The notes beneath the pieces are model-generated. The model was not told where the DNA came from. It ran no database searches and saw only the letters and a program-made list of their open reading frames with translations. DNA of 64,000 bases, from positions 1,736,001 to 1,800,000 of the forward strand of contig JAUSZU010000001.1 of assembly GCA_030817875.1 (NCBI GenBank), given 5' to 3'. This DNA is from Flavobacterium sp. W4I14. Its GTDB lineage: Bacteria; Bacteroidota; Bacteroidia; Sphingobacteriales; Sphingobacteriaceae. Shown here piece by piece: positions 16,805 through 24,882 of this stretch. The position numbers were made by a program, and so were the translations under genes. Each line of letters starts with the position of its first letter. The first letter of the stretch is position 1.

Positions 16805-16869
16805 AACCACAGATTAACACAGATGAGCACAGATTTTTATATCTGTGTGCATCCTTTTCATCTGTGGTT
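16805..16869. repeat. ACAGAT-type inverted repeat
   Basis: AACCACAGA at 16805-16813 pairs with TCTGTGGTT at 16861-16869. A nested GCACAGAT / ATCTGTGTGC pair lies inside. It occupies the gap between the symporter and GH78 genes. A cousin built on ACACAGATTATGG and ATTTACGCAGA is present in 29690-29860. Confidence 0.75.
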
Positions 16870-16877
16870 CATTATTT

Positions 16878-18467
16878 TTAATGCCCATTAAAGAAAAGGT
16901 AAAGTGCAACCATTACGATTGCAAGCGCAATCCACGAAATCCAAACTGCTCTTGCTGGCTTTTCTATATTGGCCTGGTGTTCTTCATTAACCGTGTAAAT
17001 GCTTGGTGATCTATCCAGTAAAGAAATCAAAATCGCGATGATCATTAATCCTGCAAAAATGAAAAACGAAAGCATTAGATAGTGCGGCCAGAAAGTGTAT
17101 TTATCCGATGGTAAAATCCATAAATAAGTTACACCAACACCCAAGCTTAAAATTGAGCCGATTGAAAGTGTAAAATTAACGGCTTTTCTTGTGGTTCTTT
17201 TCCAGAAAACGGTGAGTAAAAACACGACCGACAGCGGCGGCGCAATAAAGCCCAAAACCGATTGAAAAACATCGAATAAATTCAATCCTTTGATGTTATC
17301 AATGGCTAAAACCACTACAACTGCAAAAATACACCCTGCAACAACTGCCCATCGGCCAATGCGGATAATCTGTTTATTACTTGCCTGCGGATTAATTTTC
17401 TTTACATAAATATCCATCGTAAAAACGGTGCTTAATGAATTTAAAGAAGAGCCAATTGTACCCACTAAAACTGCAATCAGCACAACGATTACCAGGCCAT
17501 TCATACCAGGTGGGAATAAATTGGTTACCATGGTCATATAAGCTTCGTTCGGATCTTTTAAACCAGGAAAAAGTACATAACAAAGGATTCCTGTTCCAAT
17601 AAATAATGGCAGGGAAAGGATTTTTAGCCAGCCGATAAAACTCACACCCAGCTGTCCTTGTTTTAAGTTTTTAGCACCCAGGACCGATTGAACCATCGAT
17701 TGATCGGTACAGAAAAAGGCCACAGCTGCAACCGGATAACCTAATAAAATGGCATACCATGGATATTTTGGATCGCTGGCGGGTTGGATTAAATTCCAGA
17801 AATGATGTGGTGTTTTTTGATATAAAGCAGAAAGTCCACCAACTTTATTCAGTCCCAAAAGCATGAGCGATAATGAAACGGCAATCAATAAAATCATTTG
17901 GAATACGTTCACTTTTGCAATGGCTTTTAAACCGCCAAAAAAGGTAAACAGTCCGGCAAAAGCAACCAATACAGTAACCGATTGCCACATGGGTATGCCT
18001 AAAATCTGGCGGACCAAAAAGCCTCCTGCAAACAACCCGAGCGATAACCATGAAATTAAAATCTTAACCAGCGCATACCAAGCAAGGATGTTTTGCGTAG
18101 AATCGCCATAACGGTTGCCCATAAACTCGGGCATGGTACTCACTTTGGCGGCAAGGTATTTTGGAGCGAAAACAATGGCCAGTAAGAATAAAAAGATAAA
18201 GGCATACCAATCGAAATTAACGGCTACGATACCGGTGCTATAGCCAATACTGGCAAAAGCCAATAGCATCGACGGACCAACATTGGTACCCCACATATTG
18301 AAACCGATGCTGCTCCAGTTTAATGATTTATTGGCCAAAAATAAGGTTTCATCATTGTTCTTCTTTTTAGAAAAACTGGCCCGATAACCAATGATGATCA
18401 GGATAATGAGGTAAGCAATTACGATAAAGTAATCTAAACTGGTTAATCGTTCTACAATGTTTCCCAT
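16878..18467 (-). CDS. Sodium:solute symporter (SSS family), sugar or sugar-acid importer
   Basis: 529 residues, largely hydrophobic with about 14 membrane segments. SSS landmarks include NMWGTNVGPSMLLAFASIGY near 58-77 and GTIGSSLNSLSTVFTMDIY near 336, the family's sodium-site region. It moves a monosaccharide or uronate across the inner membrane. Flanked by GH78 and a Gfo/Idh/MocA oxidoreductase, it probably imports sugars released by the exported enzymes. Rhamnose or galacturonate would fit, but the substrate cannot be read from sequence. Confidence 0.85.
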   Translation of the reverse strand: MGNIVERLTSLDYFIVIAYLIILIIIGYRASFSKKKNNDETLFLANKSLNWSSIGFNMWGTNVGPSMLLAFASIGYSTGIVAVNFDWYAFIFLFLLAIVFAPKYLAAKVSTMPEFMGNRYGDSTQNILAWYALVKILISWLSLGLFAGGFLVRQILGIPMWQSVTVLVAFAGLFTFFGGLKAIAKVNVFQMILLIAVSLSLMLLGLNKVGGLSALYQKTPHHFWNLIQPASDPKYPWYAILLGYPVAAVAFFCTDQSMVQSVLGAKNLKQGQLGVSFIGWLKILSLPLFIGTGILCYVLFPGLKDPNEAYMTMVTNLFPPGMNGLVIVVLIAVLVGTIGSSLNSLSTVFTMDIYVKKINPQASNKQIIRIGRWAVVAGCIFAVVVVLAIDNIKGLNLFDVFQSVLGFIAPPLSVVFLLTVFWKRTTRKAVNFTLSIGSILSLGVGVTYLWILPSDKYTFWPHYLMLSFFIFAGLMIIAILISLLDRSPSIYTVNEEHQANIEKPARAVWISWIALAIVMVALYLFFNGH

Positions 18468-18492
18468 TGGGTTATTTGGTTAGTTATTTAGT

Positions 18493-18692
18493 GTTGCCAC
18501 GGAATCACGGAATTCACGGAGCATTCATTTTTCGTCATTGCGAGGTACGAAGCAATCTTAATGCGATCGCTAATCAACCCATAGTTGTAGGATTGCTTCG
18601 TGCCTCGCAATGACGATATTTCTCATTACTGGTTCGTGAGACACGAACCATGGCGCATTATGTTCCGTGTTTTCTGTGTCTCCGTGGCAAAC
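18493..18692. repeat. Nested composite repeat region
   Basis: An outer inverted pair, GTTGCCACGGA (18493-18503) and TCCGTGGCAAAC (18681-18692), encloses a complete CGTCATTGCGAG-type palindrome (18533-18615) and a GGTTCGTG hairpin (18630-18650, 9-bp stem, 3-nt loop). The inner palindrome carries its CCCATAGTTGTAGGATTGC core in the opposite orientation to the copy at 36040. It fills the 227-nt gap between the oxidoreductase and symporter genes. Confidence 0.85.
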
Positions 18693-18694
18693 AG

Positions 18695-19780
18695 TTACAA
18701 TCCTATCGATTCCCTTGTAATTTGATTAGCTTTCAAAATTTCATCAACTTTTACTGGCAAACCTGTTGCTAGAGATTGATCCATCGCCTGTAATAATGCA
18801 ACGGTTCCGATGCCTTCTTTTAAATCAGGGTATGCGGTAAAATTATTGTTGATGCTATCTGCAAAATATTCTAAATAATTCTGGTACTCTCCGGCGTGAT
18901 GGCTTTGTCCTTCAAAACGGAAATAGTGCTTTAAAGTAGAATCGCCCCAGGTGATGATCTTTTCTTCGCCCGTTTTGGTTGTAACAGAATATCGTAGTTC
19001 ATGGTAGTCTGCCTGGCTAGCGCCTTCTGTTCCACGCAGGATACAACTCATACCACTATCACGACTTGCAGGCTGTGTTGGGCCAGTATAAGCACCGCTA
19101 ACCCTCGCAATTCTGCCATCTTTTGCTTTAAAGATAAAGTGCATGGTATCCTGATTTTTCAGCCCGGCTTTTAAACCGTTGTTACTCAACATGCCATAAC
19201 CCATAACTTCTTCGATATCGGGCATGTACCACCTGATAAAATCAACAGGGTGACTTAAACCGCCATACAGCCATTTGAATGACTGTTTTAACGACCAACC
19301 TTTTTCTAGAAACCAGCGATGATCGGCATGGTAATGACTTTCGATCGTGATCAGTTCTCCGATTAAACCTGCATCAAAATCTTTCTTCTGGCGCATGGCG
19401 GGCTCAAAAAAACGAGAACTTTGCCCTACGAAAATCTTTCTTCTTGATTTCTTTGCTAACTCCAACAGCTCATTGGCTTGACCTAAATCATCGATAAATG
19501 GTTTGGTACACACTACATGCTTTCCGTGTTCAAGCGCCAATTTAATGTGCTCAAAATGCAGATGATCCGGTGTGTAAATCGCAATCATATCGATTTTGTC
19601 GCTGGTTAACATATCCTCGTAATTGGTTGTCCAGTTTTGAAAATCAAATTCTAAAGCCCGTTCTTCGCAAAGCTTTTTATTGGCATCGCAAATCTGGATA
19701 AGCTTAAACTTTTTGCTTGCCAATGATGCGGAAATGGTGCTTCTTCCTTCTCCTAAACCTAAAATCCCTAATCTTAACAT
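18695..19780 (-). CDS. Gfo/Idh/MocA family oxidoreductase (second)
   Basis: 361 residues, no signal peptide. The Rossmann motif is RLGILGLGEGRST at the N-terminus. The EKP motif is TKPF near 94, and GGLSHPVDFIRWYMP near 172 matches the catalytic helix with His. It is not a close copy of the enzyme at 586-1668. Between the mutarotase/beta-helix gene and the symporter gene, it probably handles an imported monosaccharide or its lactone. The product of the reaction is unknown. Confidence 0.85.
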   Translation of the reverse strand: MLRLGILGLGEGRSTISASLASKKFKLIQICDANKKLCEERALEFDFQNWTTNYEDMLTSDKIDMIAIYTPDHLHFEHIKLALEHGKHVVCTKPFIDDLGQANELLELAKKSRRKIFVGQSSRFFEPAMRQKKDFDAGLIGELITIESHYHADHRWFLEKGWSLKQSFKWLYGGLSHPVDFIRWYMPDIEEVMGYGMLSNNGLKAGLKNQDTMHFIFKAKDGRIARVSGAYTGPTQPASRDSGMSCILRGTEGASQADYHELRYSVTTKTGEEKIITWGDSTLKHYFRFEGQSHHAGEYQNYLEYFADSINNNFTAYPDLKEGIGTVALLQAMDQSLATGLPVKVDEILKANQITRESIGL

Positions 19781-19809
19781 GATATTATTTTTATAAGCGT
19801 TATTGTTTT

Positions 19810-19837
19810 CCTCCCCCTGCCCCCTCCAAAGGGGGAC
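19810..19837. repeat. CCCCCTCCAAAGGGGG-type hairpin
   Basis: A G/C-rich hairpin (GCCCCCTCCAAAGGGGGAC) sits in the 67-nt gap after the beta-helix/mutarotase stop. The same unit, with the flank CCTCCCCCTGCC, lies inside the coding region of the STN-esterase at 24781-24808. It may double as a terminator, although no U-run follows. Confidence 0.8.
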
Positions 19838-19847
19838 AATAAGTCTT

Positions 19848-22466
19848 CTATTCTATCGGTTTAAAGAAAACCCAAACCTCTTCTGGTTTTGTTCCTTCAA
19901 TTCCTTCCTGGTATTTTTTCATGATGGCATTCCATTCGTCTACTTTTGGATTGTTCTCAGTAGTTTTTGGATTCAATTCATCTAAACTTTTTCCTTTAGG
20001 AATACTAATGATCAGCATTAACTGTCTATCGTTTTTAAAGATGGCCAACCGTTGAAACTCTGCCTTACAGAATCCTTTAGATATTTCTGGCCATTTTTCA
20101 AACTGTGTTTTATGGTAAGCCAGGTATTCTTTCTGGAGTTTTTCATCCTTCACCAAATTGGCTGATAAAATGATGTTATCCCACTCTGCTACTGGTTTAT
20201 CACCACAATTCTTTTCTCTGTTAAAGTCGTAAAACAGATTGTCGTACAATTTAATTTCTGTCGCATTTAAGCGTTTTAGAGTTTGTTGCAAGCTCTCTAC
20301 TTTTAAACTTGAAGTATAAATTACCAATCGGTTGTTCCATTTATAGATTGAACCTGGCAGGAGGTTATTTTCTTTAGCAAAAGTTTTTAAGGCATTGTTA
20401 CCTGGCAGATTACCGGTTTTAAAAACCAATTCGAATACAACAGATTGATCTACAGCATGATTGGCGCCTCTTTCTGAATAATTGACTTTTTCTTTTAATA
20501 AATATTGAAAAGGCTTTTCTAAGCCTGCATTTTGTTGGATATGATCGGCAACTTTTGGCCCGTTACTTTTCCATGAATTGTCTGGGCCGTTGGCATTTTG
20601 AAGGTACTTTTCAGTTGGCGTCCAGTTGTTTTTGATCGTAAAATAGGCAGAACCTTCATCTGTGTAAAGATAAAACCAATGATCAGGCAGATGCGCATAC
20701 GGCGCTTTGTAAATGCTATCGACTACATTGTCGGTAATGAATGATCCGGGCTGAGCAGATAGTGTGTAAATTCCGGCCACATCATACATGTGTTTTCCGT
20801 AGTGATGGATCTTATTGCCGCTGATGGTATTGTTCTCCATTGCGTTTTTCGTTTTCGTCCAGCCCCAGCCCATGCTGATGCCCGAATAAGACACATCGCT
20901 AATTTCATTATGCAGAATTTTAATGCCCCGAACATATCCTGCGCCTATACCAACAGCGCCCCAATCTTCGTTAGTTACATCGGTAATCAGGTTATTCTCG
21001 ATTTTATTGTTCGTCGAAATTTCTCTTTGATCTGTCGGATTATATGGTAGGTGTACTTCAGTCGCTTCATCAGAGAAAGTTCCGATTAAAATGGCTGAAC
21101 CACCAATATCTTTGAATAAATTTCCTTTGATTTCACTCTCAGCAGTTCCTTTTTTATAATCCAAACCTGTTGATGCCAAGTGCTCGAACCGGCAAGATTC
21201 GAAAACAGTGTGATTGGCATAACTTACTTCAATTGCAGACGCGGGACGGCCAACCCAAGCCTGATTTTCTAGCGTAGGTTTGTCTGGTGTCCCGGCTTTT
21301 TCGAGTTTATAGGCATCGAGCATATACATGCCCGCCTGATGTGGTACATGGCCTTGTTTTGATGGCCTTAGCCAAGTGGAGTGCTGAAATGAAATACCCT
21401 TGAAATTTACATAAGAAACTGGTTGATCAATGGTTCCTTCGATTTTAACCAGGTTTTCTAAAGCCGGAGCAATCACTTCAGCATTTAGCATATTTTCTGA
21501 TGCTTTTGGCCAATAATAAAGTTTATGATTTTGCAGATCTTCGAACCATTCGCCAGGTTCGTTCAAGAATTGAATGGCATTTGTAAGATAAAAAGCAGAA
21601 TTCCCTGTTTTGTCTGAAATCCATGGTGCTGGCCAGGGATGCTCGGATTGGATCCTGCTTTCGGGTTGCATAAAAGAAAGTTCTGCAGCATTACCTACAA
21701 TTTTAACAGACTTTACACGAAGATTTGCAATGGCCCACCATTGGTGGATCAGCATTTCCATTCCTTTGATATTGGCTAAACTGATGTTTTTTTGAAGTGG
21801 AATTTTACAGGTTTGCTTTTCGCTATCCCATGATAAAATCCTCCCCATTTCTTCTCCGTTATAATTTTTTGCACGTATGGCCTTATTGCCATTTACCCAT
21901 AGCTGTCTGAACTGTAGGTCGCTCCCGTCTAAATTTGGAATATCAGCTACCCAAACCTTCCCTATAGATTCTTTTGGCAGACCAGCAATGGTGCGATTTA
22001 ACTTTTTCCAGTTTTTTATCAGAATGCCTCCACTCAAAATAACTTTTTCGCTAGGCGCTGAAATAATTTCTGTCGGACTATCTTTTGTGCCAGAATCTTC
22101 AGGTCGAAGAACTACGGGTTCATGCAATTGATAAAAACCTTTGCCGAGTATAATCCTGATTCCGCCTTTAACTGAAACATCATTCAAACGCCTCAATTCG
22201 CGGGCTTTTCTGATGGCACAATGAAGTGTGGCCAAGGGTTTTTCTTTGGTGCCGGAATTAGCATCAGCGCCATTTATGGATACGTAAATATCTATTGCAT
22301 TAACTTTAAAACATAATAATGATAAAAAAATCAGCAGACTAAAGAATGATTTAATTTGTTTGGTTCGTGGAGACACGAACCAAGGCATAGATACACCGAC
22401 ACGGTACGTATCTCCACGAACAGTTAGCGTGTAAAAACCATAAATTTTTCTCAAAAAGTATTTCAT
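19848..22466 (-). CDS. Exported right-handed beta-helix protein fused to an L-rhamnose mutarotase domain
   Basis: 872 residues. After the signal region, NGADANSGTKEKPLATLHCA (about 64-83) opens a pectate-lyase-like parallel beta-helix that runs to about 640 (NNKIENNLITDVT, ENNTISGNKIHHYG and similar rungs). The last 110 residues match the RhaM/YiiL mutarotase fold: EYLAYHKTQFEKWPEI carries the Tyr, His and Trp-Pro-Glu pattern of that family. About 100 residues before it may be a second ferredoxin-like domain. The protein may bind or cleave a rhamnose-containing glycan and interconvert rhamnose anomers outside the cytoplasm. The signal region is split by a repeat-encoded stretch (residues about 15-36). 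The ATG at 22466 is 10 nt after the upstream stop; Met27 inside the repeat is an alternative start. Confidence 0.8.
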   Translation of the reverse strand: MKYFLRKIYGFYTLTVRGDTYRVGVSMPWFVSPRTKQIKSFFSLLIFLSLLCFKVNAIDIYVSINGADANSGTKEKPLATLHCAIRKARELRRLNDVSVKGGIRIILGKGFYQLHEPVVLRPEDSGTKDSPTEIISAPSEKVILSGGILIKNWKKLNRTIAGLPKESIGKVWVADIPNLDGSDLQFRQLWVNGNKAIRAKNYNGEEMGRILSWDSEKQTCKIPLQKNISLANIKGMEMLIHQWWAIANLRVKSVKIVGNAAELSFMQPESRIQSEHPWPAPWISDKTGNSAFYLTNAIQFLNEPGEWFEDLQNHKLYYWPKASENMLNAEVIAPALENLVKIEGTIDQPVSYVNFKGISFQHSTWLRPSKQGHVPHQAGMYMLDAYKLEKAGTPDKPTLENQAWVGRPASAIEVSYANHTVFESCRFEHLASTGLDYKKGTAESEIKGNLFKDIGGSAILIGTFSDEATEVHLPYNPTDQREISTNNKIENNLITDVTNEDWGAVGIGAGYVRGIKILHNEISDVSYSGISMGWGWTKTKNAMENNTISGNKIHHYGKHMYDVAGIYTLSAQPGSFITDNVVDSIYKAPYAHLPDHWFYLYTDEGSAYFTIKNNWTPTEKYLQNANGPDNSWKSNGPKVADHIQQNAGLEKPFQYLLKEKVNYSERGANHAVDQSVVFELVFKTGNLPGNNALKTFAKENNLLPGSIYKWNNRLVIYTSSLKVESLQQTLKRLNATEIKLYDNLFYDFNREKNCGDKPVAEWDNIILSANLVKDEKLQKEYLAYHKTQFEKWPEISKGFCKAEFQRLAIFKNDRQLMLIISIPKGKSLDELNPKTTENNPKVDEWNAIMKKYQEGIEGTKPEEVWVFFKPIE
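22361..22422. repeat. GGTTCGTG hairpin pair embedded in a signal-peptide coding region
   Basis: TGGTTCGTGGAGACACGAAC (from 22361) forms a hairpin, and a degraded partner (ACGTATCTCCACGAACAG) follows to 22422. The intergenic counterparts are at 6758-6781, 18630-18650 and 26916-26939. Here the unit is translated as the polar segment between the basic N-terminus and the hydrophobic core of the beta-helix/mutarotase signal sequence. Confidence 0.8.
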
Positions 22467-22476
22467 TATAATTACA

Positions 22477-23373
22477 CTATTTCGATTGGAAAACAGATTT
22501 CAGGTAGCTGGTATTGGCACTGAAATTATATTTTACATTTGTTGGCTGTTTGGCATCCCGGCTTCTTTCTGCAACCAGCCATCCTTTCCAACCCATATCA
22601 TCAAGGGTTGCTTTTACCTTGTTTAGATTGATTTTCGGATCGTTCTGTAACCAAACACCATCTTCATTGGTGGCATGAATTTGAATGATGTTTTTCCTGC
22701 CTAAAATTCTGAGCTCTTGATGTAAATCTCTTCCATTCTTTATGGCGTTCGAGAAATTGAAGTAACTTTTAACGTGCTTGCAATCAATATCTTTTAACAG
22801 TTGTAATTCACCTTTTGCATCTAAAGCACTTTCAATTCCAATTGTAATTCCCGCTTTGGCGGCCTTTTTTCCGGCAACTTTTAACCGCTCTATAATAGGT
22901 TCGCGGAGTTCTGGGTTTTTAATCAAATCGCCTTGAATACCCAATGGAAGAAATACCACTTTAATATTCATGGCTTTAGCAGTATCTAAACAATCCTGGA
23001 TCATTTTCTGATAAGTTGGTCGCTTGGCAAATGATTGCGCATAAAATCCGGTCATCGCCAATGAACAGATTTCAAGATTTAATTCTTTTGCCTTATCCAG
23101 ATACTCCTGCCTGATTTTTGGATCGGCTAGTTTATTGTCAAATGTTTCCCGATCGCCCAGGCCGCCCATGTCAATTTCCAATCCATCAGCACCGATTTCT
23201 TTAGCAAGTGGCAAAGCACTGATTTTCTGACGTTTTAAAATCATTAAATCAATCACGGCAACTTTATAATTGTTCTTTTTCGCTGCTGCCAAAAGCAATT
23301 GATTGGGGATCATTAAAGCGCCTGTTAGCAGCGCTACATTACCAATAAAAGACCTTCTGTTTTGATGCTCCAT
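22477..23373 (-). CDS. Exported TIM-barrel sugar isomerase/epimerase-like protein (Tat signal)
   Basis: 298 residues from the ATG at 23373; a GTG at 23379 overlapping the upstream TAG is possible. The N-terminus has a twin-arginine motif (NRRSFIGN) followed by a hydrophobic run, so it is probably exported folded. The rest is an AP-endonuclease-2/xylose-isomerase-like barrel: GADGLEIDMGG near 62, TIGIESALDAKGE near 173, IIQIHATNEDGVW near 230 and a C-terminal GWLVAERSRD. Such proteins isomerise or epimerise sugars, usually with a metal held by Glu, Asp and His. A periplasmic location is unusual for a catabolic isomerase. Substrate unknown. Confidence 0.75.
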   Translation of the reverse strand: MEHQNRRSFIGNVALLTGALMIPNQLLLAAAKKNNYKVAVIDLMILKRQKISALPLAKEIGADGLEIDMGGLGDRETFDNKLADPKIRQEYLDKAKELNLEICSLAMTGFYAQSFAKRPTYQKMIQDCLDTAKAMNIKVVFLPLGIQGDLIKNPELREPIIERLKVAGKKAAKAGITIGIESALDAKGELQLLKDIDCKHVKSYFNFSNAIKNGRDLHQELRILGRKNIIQIHATNEDGVWLQNDPKINLNKVKATLDDMGWKGWLVAERSRDAKQPTNVKYNFSANTSYLKSVFQSK

Positions 23374-23378
23374 ATCCA

Positions 23379-24881
23379 CTATTTGCTTGTGCCTAACGGG
23401 AATAATTTTTCCAGATTTTCAAATCCCATCACTGCATTTTTAGGTAATTTTTCGCCTTTATCGCCAAAAACATAGAGGGCATTTTCCTTTTCGATGGTTA
23501 CTTTACCTTCATCGTATTTACCTGTTTTAGCTTTAACTGCAGCACCATTTAGCTTGAAGTTTTTGATCAGGAAATCGTAAAGTGCCATACGCTTATTAAT
23601 GCCGAAATCATGTTTTTCATCCGGAAGGTGAACATTCTCAACCTTATCTTTCACACCATAATAACTGTACATTTTTTGTAAGTAAGGAAAATCGTGTTCG
23701 GGTGTATGTGCCGTCCAGTCGCTACCATCTGACACCAATAACTGGGGCCGAGGTGCTGCCATTGCAGCCAGTTCTACATTATCAGTTCCGCCACCACATT
23801 GATGGATTGGCATTCCGCTTTCGCAAGGGCAGCCACCATAAAAGTAAGACGACATCGCCACTACGGGCGCACTTAATTTAATCCTATCATCCATGGCGGT
23901 CATTAAAATAGAATGGCTTCCAGCACCTGAACCTCCACTGATGCCAATTCTGGCTGTATCGGTTTCTTTTAACCCACTGAAGTAATCTAAAATCCTGATT
24001 CCTCCCAAAGCCTGAACGGTTTGCGCCAAGCTTTTACGATGATCTTCATATTTAAACTGGAGCATCGATTCGCCCCAGGCAAATAAATCGTAGCTAAAAG
24101 CCATGGCACCCATTCTGGCAATCATTGCACAGCGGATCTGGCAATCGGGTCTAAAACGTTGTTTTTCCCAGTGTCCGTCCGGACTTAAAATCAATGGGAT
24201 TTTTCCTTTAAAATTTAACGGTTTATATAGTGAACCATTAATCCAAACCCCAGGTAAAATCTCTAGTGCGATGTTTTCTACAGAGTAACCGTCAAAAATT
24301 CTTTTCGTTGTGATAATCGGTTTTGAATTTGGTTTGGCAGGCAATGGCGATAACAATAAGGCCTGGTATAATTCGGGCTTTATTTGTGCCTTACGTTTTT
24401 CCCAACTGGCCCGATCGTGGTATTTTGTTGCCAAACTATCCAGGTAGGCCCATCCATCCTGAACTTCCCAACGGTAATATTCATATTCTTTCAATTTGTA
24501 AACACCTGGCTTTTCTTTGTTTACTTTCATATCCAAGGGAGCGAGTACGTTTGCAAGAGTTTCATCAACGTTTGCACGGAAACGCCATTCTGCATAGTTC
24601 ACCCATTTATCTTTTACCTGTGGTTCTGAATATTTGATCTGTACTTTGAAGCGTGTTTGAATCTCTTTCAAAACTTCAACAAGCGGCTTTTTATAGAGGT
24701 TGTCGGTATTTTGGGTTTGGGCGCAGAGATGATTAAATGCAAATAAAATAATGGCTACTAAATACCCGCTTCTCAAAAATCCTCCCCCTGCCCCCTCCAA
24801 AGGGGGACGAGTTCCTTTAATTAAGACTTCTCGGCAGCACTGTATTCTGTTTGCAATGACGTTTCTAATTACATCTATCAT
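23379..24881 (-). CDS. Exported STN-like domain plus alpha/beta-hydrolase esterase
   Basis: About 500 residues from the ATG at 24881, chosen over the ATG at 24896 because AGGAGG lies just upstream and the spacing to the previous stop is 1 nt. Order: a signal region interrupted by repeat-encoded residues, a hydrophobic core (YLVAIILFAFNHLCA), a 70-residue STN-like domain (about 62-133, as in secretin/TonB N-termini), and an acetyl-xylan-esterase-like alpha/beta hydrolase. The nucleophile elbow is GISGGSGAG (Ser about 318), with a catalytic His in DEKHDFG (about 424). It probably removes acetyl or methyl esters from the glycan. An STN domain on an esterase is unusual. Confidence 0.75.
   Translation of the reverse strand: MIDVIRNVIANRIQCCREVLIKGTRPPLEGAGGGFLRSGYLVAIILFAFNHLCAQTQNTDNLYKKPLVEVLKEIQTRFKVQIKYSEPQVKDKWVNYAEWRFRANVDETLANVLAPLDMKVNKEKPGVYKLKEYEYYRWEVQDGWAYLDSLATKYHDRASWEKRKAQIKPELYQALLLSPLPAKPNSKPIITTKRIFDGYSVENIALEILPGVWINGSLYKPLNFKGKIPLILSPDGHWEKQRFRPDCQIRCAMIARMGAMAFSYDLFAWGESMLQFKYEDHRKSLAQTVQALGGIRILDYFSGLKETDTARIGISGGSGAGSHSILMTAMDDRIKLSAPVVAMSSYFYGGCPCESGMPIHQCGGGTDNVELAAMAAPRPQLLVSDGSDWTAHTPEHDFPYLQKMYSYYGVKDKVENVHLPDEKHDFGINKRMALYDFLIKNFKLNGAAVKAKTGKYDEGKVTIEKENALYVFGDKGEKLPKNAVMGFENLEKLFPLGTSK
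24781..24861. repeat. Two repeat units embedded in the STN-esterase coding region
   Basis: 24781-24808 is the CCTCCCCCTGCCCCCTCCAA hairpin unit, as at 19810. 24825-24861 ends in GCAATGACG, the terminus of the REP-like family. Together they span 81 bp (27 codons) and encode a Gly/Arg/Pro-rich stretch before the hydrophobic signal core, with the frame kept. Confidence 0.75.
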
Positions 24882-24882
24882 C

